Below, piece after piece: positions 44,801 to 52,684 of a stretch of 64,000 nucleotides of DNA; position 1 is the first letter of the stretch; each line of letters opens with the position of its first letter. Both the position numbers and the translations under genes were made by a program. Source of the DNA: JAHBNG01 sp039028975 (GTDB taxonomy: Bacteria > Chloroflexota > Anaerolineae > Caldilineales > Caldilineaceae); assembly GCA_039028975.1 (NCBI GenBank), contig JBCCHB010000006.1:1-64000 (forward strand), given 5' to 3'. A model generated the notes under the pieces. That model did not search any database. It saw only the letters and a program-made list of their open reading frames with translations, and had not been told where the DNA came from.

Positions 44801-46255
44801 AAAGAGATCCACAACTCGCTTGTTATAAGGATACGCCGCGTTGGTCTCGTTGAACGCTACGAGGAAAGCTTGTTCTTCTTCTGGGGTTAGCAAGCAAACT
44901 TGACCAATCTCCGCATCCGGGTTGAGCAGGAATGCATCCAACACCATGAGGAAGTGACGGATGAGCCGCTCTTGGGCCTGTTGGCTGAAAACTCCCTCAT
45001 TGACATCAAAGTAGAGGACGAACTCACCTGAATCTTGGAAATCGTGAATCTGAAGGCGCAGGGCATGATTGGCGTCCCCATAACCTGAATGGACCCACTC
45101 AAATTCTGTGGGCATCCCGGAAAAGTCGCCAAAATGGGCCGTCAAGTAATTGCAAACCACATCGAACGATGCTGCCTGCTCTAGATTTTGGGTAACGTAG
45201 GGCGCATAGCGGACTGACGAGAGGGACTCTTTCATCACTTTTGGTATCAATGTGCGAAAGGTCTCACCTGGGTCAAAGTCGATAAGTAGCGGATAGAGCT
45301 GGATAAAGAGCCCCGGCGTCCGTTTGCCAACGGGTGTTGGACGGTTATGAAAAGGGGTGCCGATGGCTACTTGATTGGTCCGCTCTCGGTTGGCGCCGCC
45401 GATACGGTGTAGCGTGGTTGCTAGAATAGCCGTAAAGATATTCATTCGCGAGAGTTGGGGCGTAATCGCGCGGATGCCCTGTTCATCTGTTAGGGTATTG
45501 AGGGCGGCAGATCGTTTGGGGCCTAGCTCACAACGGACGCGTTCTGTTTTCGGTCCCGCCGAGGAGGTAGAGTGGCCGTAAAAGTCAGTTGGTTCTACTG
45601 CATCTTTTAGTTTTTCGCGCCAAAAAGTCCGAGCCTTTTCATGAGGGGACTGGCTCTGCTCTCGTACAACTACTTCTAAAAAGGATGGGATCTCAGCGTA
45701 TCCTCCGACCAGATTGTTATCTGAGTGACTACCTGATTCACCAGAGGTGATATGAATACTATCTTGCGCTTCCAAAGACGTATAGATCTCCGAGAGATAT
45801 CGGTAGACCAACTCAATGGAAAGCATATCACAAGTCAAGTGATGGTGATTGTAGTACCAAATGTAGCAAGTCGGATCAAGCTTAATCAGAACCACATCAT
45901 ATGCACAGGTCGTCAAATCGAGCATTCTCTTGCTACGTTCTGCAATCCATGCTTGGAGATCGTGCTGTGACCCGTGACTCAGATCCAAAAATTCAACAGC
46001 ACAATGAGGCGTATCCAAGACTCGCTGCTGAGGAATTCCCTCTACTTCATCAATAACCATGCGCAAGCTGTCACATTGCTCAACCAACAGTTGGAATGCC
46101 GTCTCAAAGCGCGACACGTCCACTGCCCCATGGATGGTAAAGGTATGCACCATATTGTAAATGGGTGCATCCGGATATCGTTGTTGCCCCAACCAAAGAT
46201 TGAGCTGACTGGCTGATAGGTTAGACTGTTGCCAACTGTCTTGGTGCATAGTCAT
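41804..46255 (-). CDS. NRPS module C-A(PP-loop insertion)-T, predicted Asn
   Basis: The 1483-residue synthetase has a condensation domain (about 10-440, NHHHLTCD near 135) and an adenylation domain (about 475-925 plus about 1300-1360: A3 FTSGSTGRPKG near 640, NEYGPTEATVG near 778, A8 KLRGYRVELGEIES near 908, A9 LPVYMMP, A10 TINGKVDRAQL near 1347). A carrier follows (FFELGGTSL near 1403). Between A8 and A9 sit about 350 foreign residues: a zinc-ribbon-like CAQCG...CLLC, a PP-loop MLMSGGKDSTYV near 1030 and CNVCNGC near 1099. These resemble the WbpG/PseA N-acetyl-sugar amidotransferase ATPase. The specificity residues D-L-T-K-I-G-E-V-G-K nearly equal the asparagine code. I infer modification of an amide during assembly. 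Confidence 0.92.
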   Translation of the reverse strand: MTMHQDSWQQSNLSASQLNLWLGQQRYPDAPIYNMVHTFTIHGAVDVSRFETAFQLLVEQCDSLRMVIDEVEGIPQQRVLDTPHCAVEFLDLSHGSQHDLQAWIAERSKRMLDLTTCAYDVVLIKLDPTCYIWYYNHHHLTCDMLSIELVYRYLSEIYTSLEAQDSIHITSGESGSHSDNNLVGGYAEIPSFLEVVVREQSQSPHEKARTFWREKLKDAVEPTDFYGHSTSSAGPKTERVRCELGPKRSAALNTLTDEQGIRAITPQLSRMNIFTAILATTLHRIGGANRERTNQVAIGTPFHNRPTPVGKRTPGLFIQLYPLLIDFDPGETFRTLIPKVMKESLSSVRYAPYVTQNLEQAASFDVVCNYLTAHFGDFSGMPTEFEWVHSGYGDANHALRLQIHDFQDSGEFVLYFDVNEGVFSQQAQERLIRHFLMVLDAFLLNPDAEIGQVCLLTPEEEQAFLVAFNETNAAYPYNKRVVDLFTAQAIQTPNQVAVVDGERVLTYAELIQRTDEFAIQLGGYGIGPNILVGLCTHRSLETIIAILAIHKAGGAYVPIDPAYPPGRINQILEEIHTPIILTQPALVHQFEHSQTPVLTYDRDTSSWTKWGEETQTSSAKRQASSINQQTSTAYVIFTSGSTGRPKGTLISQQSLTNYVYWAAKSYADNQPLAFPLFSSLAFDLTVTSIFVPLICGGQIVVYGEEEGVNDLAVLRVLQENVVDIIKLTPAHLSLVNEMKLAPSRLRKMIVGGEDFKTHLALQTLQLFGGDLEIYNEYGPTEATVGCMIHRFDPSRDVYTSVPIGTPANNAEIYVVDSYGNPVPTGVIGEMIITGHGIANGYLNRPGLTKEKFARLNEHRLRINHKRPTACTNHQSQQASDSQPSISDRQYRTGDLARWRSNGQLEFLGRADHQIKLRGYRVELGEIESTLLAHPQVQECLVTLSVPDSVEPTAKAQFLSSHEEEIVHCAQCGLPSNYPQAQLDEEGICLLCRGYERYSDKVQQYFRSTDELRQVVGEMRANRRGEYDCIMLMSGGKDSTYVLCQLVELGLKPLAFTLDNGYISEQAKANIRRVVDHLGVDHLFGTTPHMADIFVDSLKRYCNVCNGCFKTIYTLSMQLAHERGINYIVTGLARGQLFETRLTEELFLVPTFDVDRIDQQILDARKAYHRQQDLIAERLSGNLFIHDEIFEQIQFIDFYRYTDVSLDEMLAYLAGKVPWVRPADTGRSTNCLINDVGIQVHKEQRGYHNYALPYSWDVRLGHKEREAALDELDDEIDEAEVARILAEIGYDLPQDAAQSYSKEPQLVAYFVGDSSLSADVLRETLSESLPVYMMPSSFIPLEQMPLTINGKVDRAQLPMPETDRRAQVFAPTPPETELEAELAMIWQEILNRTITSIHATFFELGGTSLPAIQIVSRISQEYGIDFPLRDFFARPTIAQQSIRVEEILLAEIEAMTEEEAALIIDRADIDRVDFGLSAQTTTDY
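42363..43400 (-). other. PP-loop ATP-pyrophosphatase domain embedded in the adenylation domain
   Basis: This is the sub-region of the NRPS gene encoding the insertion. Seen in sequence: Cys pairs CAQC and CLLC with DEEGIC between, then YDCIMLMSGGKDS, TLDNGYIS, CNVCNGCFK, GLARGQLFETR and a helical C-terminal part ending before EPQLVAYFV. The family (AANH-like/N-type PP-loop enzymes) adenylates a carbonyl or amide oxygen so that ammonia or a sulfur donor can replace it. The intact SGGKDS loop suggests it is active. Confidence 0.85.
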
Positions 46256-46262
46256 TCTACTG

Positions 46263-46520
46263 TTATGCCACTGCCAACTTTGCTTCCAGATAGCGAGTCA
46301 TATCAGAAACGGTGAGAAAGTTCTCAATGGTGATGTCTTCTGGTGGTACCTGAAATCCCAAAGTCTCTTCTACGTGGAGAGTCAGACGCATGATGCCCAA
46401 CGAGTCGACTAACCCAGTAAGGAGCAGATTAGTATCTGGTTCTACAGGTTCATCAGACTGGCCATAGAGCAGCTCTTCCATAATAAACTCGATAAGTATC
46501 TCTGTAATATTCACAAACAT
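46263..46520 (-). CDS. Stand-alone acyl/peptidyl carrier protein
   Basis: The 85-residue carrier protein has the phosphopantetheine site in GLVDSLGIMRL (Ser near residue 40) and the four-helix length. It lies 8 bp after the free-standing adenylation gene and 7 bp before the NRPS, so it most likely carries the starter unit loaded by that adenylation enzyme. ATG 46520 has AAAGGGG immediately adjacent. The in-frame GTG at 46514 is better spaced and may be the true start. Confidence 0.88.
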   Translation of the reverse strand: MFVNITEILIEFIMEELLYGQSDEPVEPDTNLLLTGLVDSLGIMRLTLHVEETLGFQVPPEDITIENFLTVSDMTRYLEAKLAVA

Positions 46521-46528
46521 CCCCTTTG

Positions 46529-48244
46529 TTAAGCGGTTCGCTCTTCCATTGCTGCACGCTGTAATGCCCTGCGATCTATCTTGTTGCTAGTTGTGCGTGG
46601 AAAGGCGTCAACGACATCAAGAGAGACGGGTACAGCATAAGCTGGAAGCCGCTGCCCCAAATGCTTTAGAAGCACTCCTGAATTAGCCTCTATCTCGGGT
46701 TTCAAAATCGCAACCGCTCGGATTAAGTTATTCCCTTCAGCATCTGGTACAGGGAAGACAGCACACTCTTCAACCCCAGGGTGGGTTAACAAGGCGGCCT
46801 CTATCTCATCTAGCTCAATGCGATAGCCCCGGCTTTTAATCTGTCGATCCTTGCGACCCAAAAAGTAGAGCAGCCCATCCACTCCAATCCGGACCAGATC
46901 ACCTGTTCGATAGTAACGCTCAACCAGGCCACCCTGTACCTCCCGCTGATAAAATGCTCGAGCATTGCGCTCTGGTCGATTCCAATATCCTTGCATCATG
47001 GTGGGGGTGCGAACCAGCAATTCCCCAGCTTCCCCCACAGCCACCGAGTGGTCATCTTCATCTACAATCATGGCAGACATATTTGGGCAGATGTGACCAA
47101 TCGAGATGGTCTCGCCACCCTCGTCTGTTGTTGCTTCGTCTGTTGAGCCAGAAGAGGTCAACACAGGAAGCGTGTAGTAGGCGCATTGGTTCGTCTCGGC
47201 GGGGCCAAAGTTGTTGCTAATACGAACCTGGGGCAGCAGGTTTTGGATGGCTTTCAGATGCTTGACAGGAAATGGCTCACCTCCATAAATGATCCATCGC
47301 AGACTGCTCAGGTCCCGTTCCTGGAGAACTCCCCGAAGCAAGAGCTGGATTAAAGCAAACGGAACTGAATACCAGATCGTCAATCGTTCATCTTCAATCA
47401 GCTGGGAGAGGCTAGCCGGTAGTTTGGTATGCTCTTCAGGGATAATGACGGTCGTCGCACCCACCAATGGCCCCGAAAAGTAATCAAAGGTCGATTGATC
47501 AAAGTGGAGGGGTGGGAAGTTGCTCAGTCGATCCTCGGGTACTAGCTCATAGAGAGCCGCGGCCATGCGAGCATAAGCCAATCCGCTGGCATGGGTGTGC
47601 ATGATTCCCTTGGGTGTACCCGTTGAGCCAGATGTATAGATGATGTAAGCCAGATCCTGCTCCATGATGGCTACTTCAGGCAAGGTAGTCGATTCAGCTG
47701 CTACATCTGCCCAAGAGAGCACTGACCAATCGTTCCGATCCTTACCCGCATCCTGGCTGTTTGCATTCTGACTGTTTACAAGCTGACCGTTGGTAGGGTG
47801 CTTGTTAACAGGTTTGCCTATTGCGCGAAGTACATCTTCACTAGCCTCTTCCGATAGGCCGATAATACAGCTCAATCCTGTCTTCAGATTCATCAGCCGA
47901 GCCACCTGGCGCCTCTTGGCATCATGGGTGACCAAGTGAGTAATGGCACAATCTTGAATTATGCCAGCAATACGGTCCAAGGGTGCAAGGGGATCCAACG
48001 GAACATACGCTGCGCCAGCCTTCATAATGCCGTGGATGGCGACTGCACATTCTAAGCTCTTATTCAGATAGATACCGACTCTATCACCTGATTGGACTCC
48101 ACTTTTGAGCAAGGCATGGGCAAGCTGGTTTGTCCAACTGGCTAAATCAGCATAGCTAATTGACTCGTTTCGAAAGCGAAATGCCTCTTTTTTGGGGAAG
48201 CGGAGAGCCGACTGATCGACTGTTTGAAAAATTTTGTACAGCAT
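46529..48244 (-). CDS. Stand-alone adenylation enzyme (aminoacyl-carrier ligase)
   Basis: This AMP-forming ligase of about 571 residues has IIYTSGSTGTPKG (A3), NNFGPAETNQC (A5), YYRTGDLV (A7), KSRGYRIELDEIE (A8) and SNKIDRRAL (A10 Lys). The block NFPPLHFDQSTFDYF and the VWYS-like IWYSVPFAL resemble prolyl-carrier ligases of the PltF/RedM/AnaC group. The specificity residues I read (D-Q-F-S-I-G-N-Q-C-K) are not identical to the proline code, so the substrate is uncertain. With the carrier protein after it and the dehydrogenase before it, it forms a starter-unit cassette. ATG 48244 has GAGAG upstream; ATG 48256 is the alternative and nearly overlaps the previous stop. Confidence 0.88.
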   Translation of the reverse strand: MLYKIFQTVDQSALRFPKKEAFRFRNESISYADLASWTNQLAHALLKSGVQSGDRVGIYLNKSLECAVAIHGIMKAGAAYVPLDPLAPLDRIAGIIQDCAITHLVTHDAKRRQVARLMNLKTGLSCIIGLSEEASEDVLRAIGKPVNKHPTNGQLVNSQNANSQDAGKDRNDWSVLSWADVAAESTTLPEVAIMEQDLAYIIYTSGSTGTPKGIMHTHASGLAYARMAAALYELVPEDRLSNFPPLHFDQSTFDYFSGPLVGATTVIIPEEHTKLPASLSQLIEDERLTIWYSVPFALIQLLLRGVLQERDLSSLRWIIYGGEPFPVKHLKAIQNLLPQVRISNNFGPAETNQCAYYTLPVLTSSGSTDEATTDEGGETISIGHICPNMSAMIVDEDDHSVAVGEAGELLVRTPTMMQGYWNRPERNARAFYQREVQGGLVERYYRTGDLVRIGVDGLLYFLGRKDRQIKSRGYRIELDEIEAALLTHPGVEECAVFPVPDAEGNNLIRAVAILKPEIEANSGVLLKHLGQRLPAYAVPVSLDVVDAFPRTTSNKIDRRALQRAAMEERTA

Positions 48245-48257
48245 CTTTTCTCTCATC

Positions 48258-49403
48258 CTACAAACCTAGCAGTCGAGCTACAATGTTTCGTTGGATATCG
48301 GACGTTCCCGAATAGATGAGTCCACCGACGGCGTCGCGTAAGTCTCGCTCCACTTCAAATTCGGTGGCAAAGCCTTTGGCTCCATGATTCCGGATCGCAT
48401 CTAGGCTCGATTCCACAAACATCTCGCTGAGGTAGAGTTTGGCCATGGCTGCTTCCATCACTAGGGGTTTCCCCTGCTGTTCCAGCCAAGCCACCTTGTA
48501 AAGCAACATGCGTGCCGTCTCTAAGCGCATCTTCATCTCAACAATTCGGTTAGAGACCGACTGGAACTTTCCAATAGGCTGGCCAAACGCGTTACGCTTC
48601 CGTGCATACTGAATCGACTCCTCAAGCTGGCGTTCCATGCGCCCCAACTGGCTGGCGAAGATATAACTTCGCTCGGACTCCATGGCCTTGGTAAAGATGC
48701 TGACGGCACCCCCTTCTGGCCCGAGTCGCTGACTATCTGGCACAAAACAGTCCTCAAAGACCAAGTTACTAAATGGCGTGGTACGTAGCCCCATCTTCTC
48801 CGCAACAGGCGTAGTAGAGAAGCCGTCCATGCCCCGTTCCACAATAAAGGCCGTTGTCCCCCAACTCCCGAAATCGGGATTGGTGGCGGCAAAGACAATG
48901 GCAATATCTGCAATCGGAGCAAAGGTCACATAAGCTTTCTCTCCGTTCAGAATATAGCCACCATCCACCTTACGAGCCGTTGAACTCATGTTGTAGCTAT
49001 CTGAGCCGCCTTCAGGTTCGGTAATACCAAAGGCAGAAATGCAGCCACCACTCACCATCTTGGGCAGGTAGCTCTGTTTCTGTTCCTCATTGCCAAAGTG
49101 AAGGATCACTGGCTGGACGCTCCACATGTGAGAATTGAGGGCAAAGGGGAGTGCATTCTCCTTACAGCCATAGCCTATCCCCTCCATAACCAAAATGGTC
49201 GTCATGATATCCGTATCAGTGCCGCCATATTCGGTTGGAATGGTTAGCCCCAGTAGGCCATACTCTGCACACTTTTGCCACGCTTCTTTGGACCAAATGC
49301 CATCACGATTGCGGGCAACCAGATCGTCGTTGAGATTACGTTGGGCAAAATCCACAGCTGCTTGTTTAAGTGCTAGCTGTTCATCACTCCAGGAAAAATC
49401 CAT
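48258..49403 (-). CDS. Acyl-CoA dehydrogenase-like enzyme, probably acting on a carrier-bound starter
   Basis: The 381-residue flavoprotein has ACAD blocks FGITEPEGGSDSYN, LNGEKAYVTFAPIAD and RNAFGQPIGKFQSV. The usual catalytic Glu in YEGT is Ser here (IYSGTSDIQRNI). A Glu stands instead in AMESERSYIFA near residue 240, matching the base position of isovaleryl-CoA dehydrogenase. Prolyl-carrier dehydrogenases (PltE/RedW/AnaB group) are ACAD relatives placed in just this gene context. It is therefore likely to oxidise an aminoacyl group on the neighbouring carrier protein rather than a fatty acyl-CoA. The stop and the next gene's start are adjacent. Confidence 0.88.
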   Translation of the reverse strand: MDFSWSDEQLALKQAAVDFAQRNLNDDLVARNRDGIWSKEAWQKCAEYGLLGLTIPTEYGGTDTDIMTTILVMEGIGYGCKENALPFALNSHMWSVQPVILHFGNEEQKQSYLPKMVSGGCISAFGITEPEGGSDSYNMSSTARKVDGGYILNGEKAYVTFAPIADIAIVFAATNPDFGSWGTTAFIVERGMDGFSTTPVAEKMGLRTTPFSNLVFEDCFVPDSQRLGPEGGAVSIFTKAMESERSYIFASQLGRMERQLEESIQYARKRNAFGQPIGKFQSVSNRIVEMKMRLETARMLLYKVAWLEQQGKPLVMEAAMAKLYLSEMFVESSLDAIRNHGAKGFATEFEVERDLRDAVGGLIYSGTSDIQRNIVARLLGL

Positions 49404-49429
49404 AATTGTTATCCAGATTTGTAGGGCAG

Positions 49430-51217
49430 TTACTCAGCATAACAGCCCGCTCTCACCCGCTGTTGACTAGTATCAGGCTCATAATCATAAAAACATTCAG
49501 CGACAATTTCACCCATAAAGCGATGGCCGGCAGGGGTTAAATGCCCCGTTCCCTCTCGGTAGAAGAAGGACTGTATCTGCTCCACCGTCAGGTTCCCTTG
49601 AATCAGGGCTTCGCCGGATGCCAAGTAAGTAATGCCTGCTGTCAAAGCCATGTCTCTTAACCGTTCTTCTGGGTAAAGCAAATCCAGATTGCCTATCAGC
49701 CGTTGGGGTTTGTCCTGGGTATCTTCAAAAAAGGCTATTGGGAAGGCTGGAATGGTGACAATGCGCAGAGTTACGCCCGCTTCTTCTAGCTGTTTGTGGG
49801 CTGCGCCAATCAGCCCCTCAAGAACGGCGAATGCGTGAGACACAGATCCATCTTCTGCAAGAGAATCTTTTTCAGATGTCCTGTCAGAAGATGTCTCTTC
49901 AGAAGCGTTCTTGTCAAAGAGCTGATTAGAGGCCCCAGCATAAGCAACCACTTGAGTCTGCCGGATATCATTAAAATCACCAGGCAGCTCAACTTCCTGC
50001 AGAACAACCCCCTGTACCTGCGGAATGGTTATGGTGTCGAGCTCTGGTACTCTATCTATTATTCCCGATAGCGGCGAGGCATTGGCGCTCACCTGACGAA
50101 GCACTTTGGGAAGCAATACATGGCTTTTGAGTGTTTTCACCAAATCGATGTCATATACATAGCCGTGAAGGATGTAATGTTGTAAATTGTGACGTTCTTG
50201 CCAACTTTCATCATGGATGGTTACTACACCATTTGCATCAACTGTGTGGTAGAGCCTATATCCGTCCGGCCCACTTGCAATCTGAAAATCGTTGGCAAGA
50301 TGTACAAAGAGAATGATCTCTTGAGGTCGAAAGACCTGAACGGCATCGGCTAAACGGGTATCGCTAAGATAAAGGCCCGGGCCAAAACCGGGCATACCCA
50401 AGGCCAGAACTTCAGTCGTCTGGGAAAGCTCAGACGCTGTGTCTTCCTGAGCAGGGGCTTGCTTGTTAAGCATCTCTTCCAATGCTACGCCCATGTGCTC
50501 CTGAGGCTGAATCTGGAGGGCTTGAATGTAGCTGTCACCCAGAAGCATGATCCTTGACTCGTCTGGCTGAAGTCTGAAATCTGGATAATACCAGCCGTAG
50601 TTATTGGTGGTTGCGTTGGCAAAACCTTCTCTATTCTGGTAAATTCGACCGTTTGGCGTAAAGAGACCTGTGTTGATGGTAACCTGGCCGGGCAGGCGTC
50701 CCATCCAAGCCGCCCCTTGTATACCTCCCTCTAGCAGTGCGAGTAAGATGATGGGGTAAAGAAGCCCCTTTTGCCAAAGCCTGGCCCCATTTTCTGGATG
50801 CCAATTAGCAAATAGGAGGATGGCTCCTACAAGTAATAGGAAGAAGAAGAGCGCTGCTCGAAGCCCGGGAAAGTCTCCCCATCGGAAATGGGTAAGCAGA
50901 CTCCAACATAGATAACCCTTGATAAGAATAAGAGGGATGACAAGCCAGAGAGTTTCTTGAAGGCGCTCTATTTGAGCGGGCAACCAAAAATGGGATCTTG
51001 GCCACAATAACAGGCCAAGCCAAAGAAAGAAGAGGCATCCATACCCAATGAGCACGACAAATACAGGGCGTGAATAGAGCCCAAAGACGGCCGTCTCTGG
51101 CGTTCCACTGATATGGGTGAGTAGATCGACGAAGCCGATACTCCAGAGCATGAATAGCAGAACGAAGACGAGCAGAAACTCTGGTTTCTCGAGCTTATTT
51201 GGGGTAGGATTGGTCAC
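49430..51217 (-). CDS. Membrane-anchored SGNH-hydrolase-like protein
   Basis: The protein has about 595 residues from a GTG at 51217; the frame stays open upstream into the HupE gene, so the start is uncertain. Five hydrophobic segments lie in the first ~185 residues, then an SGNH/GDSL-like domain with MLLGDSYIQALQI near 222 and a terminal GTGHLTPAGHRFMGE near 555 supplying the His. AlgJ/AlgX-like O-acyltransferases share this fold. It is 26 bp upstream of the dehydrogenase gene of the NRPS cluster. It could acylate or hydrolyse the product at the membrane, or belong to envelope polysaccharide work. Confidence 0.75.
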   Translation of the reverse strand: MTNPTPNKLEKPEFLLVFVLLFMLWSIGFVDLLTHISGTPETAVFGLYSRPVFVVLIGYGCLFFLWLGLLLWPRSHFWLPAQIERLQETLWLVIPLILIKGYLCWSLLTHFRWGDFPGLRAALFFFLLLVGAILLFANWHPENGARLWQKGLLYPIILLALLEGGIQGAAWMGRLPGQVTINTGLFTPNGRIYQNREGFANATTNNYGWYYPDFRLQPDESRIMLLGDSYIQALQIQPQEHMGVALEEMLNKQAPAQEDTASELSQTTEVLALGMPGFGPGLYLSDTRLADAVQVFRPQEIILFVHLANDFQIASGPDGYRLYHTVDANGVVTIHDESWQERHNLQHYILHGYVYDIDLVKTLKSHVLLPKVLRQVSANASPLSGIIDRVPELDTITIPQVQGVVLQEVELPGDFNDIRQTQVVAYAGASNQLFDKNASEETSSDRTSEKDSLAEDGSVSHAFAVLEGLIGAAHKQLEEAGVTLRIVTIPAFPIAFFEDTQDKPQRLIGNLDLLYPEERLRDMALTAGITYLASGEALIQGNLTVEQIQSFFYREGTGHLTPAGHRFMGEIVAECFYDYEPDTSQQRVRAGCYAE

Positions 51218-51239
51218 AACGTAATGGAACTTTTTCGGA

Positions 51240-51857
51240 CTATACTTGAACAATGAGCGCCACACCGATGATGGCGATGGCCGCCCCTGATAAACGCATA
51301 ATGAGGTTCCCCTGATTTTTACCTTCTGCCATGAGACCCACGAGTGCCCCAATGAGGTGTAACCCTACTGTTGCAATCAAAAATCCGCTAACATAGGATG
51401 CCACATAACCTAGGCCCTGAGCCGCTGCGCTTTCCGGGAGTTCTGTGCCATGGGCATGACCATGAAAGAGGCCAAAGATTCCTACGAAGAACATGGCTAC
51501 CGCAACGGGCATATTTCCCTGGAGCAGAATGGCAATGCCTAAAGCCAACACCGAGCCTGTAATCCCGTACTCGACAATTGGTAGTTCTATGCCAGCGAGG
51601 CCTAAAATTCCCCCAACCAACATGACCAAGACAAACGCTGCTGGGACAGTCCAAATGGCCCGACCACCCATCTGAGTACTTAGTATCCCAACTGCAATCA
51701 TGGCCAATAGATGATCGAGACCTAGAAGTGGATGAAGAAAGCCAGTCAAGGCCCCTCCCTGAACACCAGTATGAAAGAGAAACCCAGCAGTAATGGCTAG
51801 AATGAACAAGGGTACGCTCCTCGGATTAACACTCGCTTTATTGATACACAATGGCAT
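51240..51857 (-). CDS. HupE/UreJ family membrane protein (nickel/cobalt transport-like)
   Basis: This protein of about 205 residues has six hydrophobic helices and the family motifs HPLLGLDHLLAM near residue 43 and FGLFHGHAHGTE near 128, whose His/Asp residues bind Ni or Co. HupE/UreJ proteins import nickel or cobalt. The next gene on this strand begins just before its stop. A cobalt link to the B12-dependent IcmF is conceivable, but the distance is 33 kb. ATG 51857 has no convincing ribosome binding site. Confidence 0.88.
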   Translation of the reverse strand: MPLCINKASVNPRSVPLFILAITAGFLFHTGVQGGALTGFLHPLLGLDHLLAMIAVGILSTQMGGRAIWTVPAAFVLVMLVGGILGLAGIELPIVEYGITGSVLALGIAILLQGNMPVAVAMFFVGIFGLFHGHAHGTELPESAAAQGLGYVASYVSGFLIATVGLHLIGALVGLMAEGKNQGNLIMRLSGAAIAIIGVALIVQV

Positions 51858-52684
51858 CAAGCTCGCGAAGACTACAATACACGCTGTTTTGAATTTTCGT
51901 CCCTATAGTTACTGCGCTCATTGCGCTTTGCAGGCGAAACCGTTTAACTAAAGGACATCCTTCTCTGGCTATCCCCGAGTGAATTAGGTTTTGTTGACAT
52001 TTTTCAAAGCCAGCTAATCCAGCCCAATAAAGAGGCTAGACGGGTGTCATTTCCGCAGGTGGTAAGCAGAAATCCATCGTTCAACGACGTTATGGATGCC
52101 GTTTGCGAAGCAGGCACAAAACGCCATTACCGCCTTCGGGCATGACAAATCAAAAACATCAACACGGCCTAATCAAAAGTCGGGACAAGACTTTTTTGGC
52201 GAAGCATAATGGGGGAAGTTGCCAACAACTATATCTGACGAAAAAAGAGCGTCATTAGATTGGTTGGATTTACAAATAAGCTGATTGCTTTTCTCTATCC
52301 TACCAGTCTATAGTTTTCTCTATCGTCTGTCAATCGTATTTTCTTACAAATAGGTTACCTTGCCGAAATCAAGTAATTGTTCACTCTCCCACGCAGGCTC
52401 AGGGGATTGAACGCTTACGAATTCAATCTGATTGATGGCATTTTCTACTCTGAGATAGTTATAAGCATGATCTATAATAAAGAGTGCCTCATCCTAGCGT
52501 AGGAAGACCCATTACCATTGGCGAAAATTGTAATGAACCTGTAACAAAAATTTCCTGATACCCGTGCTAGTATAATCAACACACCTCTCCTTTCTCAACG
52601 CCCTTCTTCGCAACTCTCATAGTAACCTTCCTGCAAAAATAGTATAATCTCAAGTGAGTCACCATATTGTGTAAGTGATAAAGA
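51858..52684. other. Intergenic region, divergent promoters and half a repeat
   Basis: This 827-bp gap lies between HupE (minus) and the large secreted protein (plus). It holds a single arm of the palindromic repeat family at 52176-52202 and two TATAAT boxes (52571-52576 and 52643-52648) without clear -35 partners. I see no gene and no recognisable riboswitch. Confidence 0.4.
52176..52202. repeat. Palindromic dispersed repeat, single-arm copy F
   Basis: AGTCGGGACAAGACTTTTTTGG followed by CGAAGCATA is the complement of the left arm and flank of the other copies. No second arm was found upstream, so this is a truncated copy. Confidence 0.6.
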
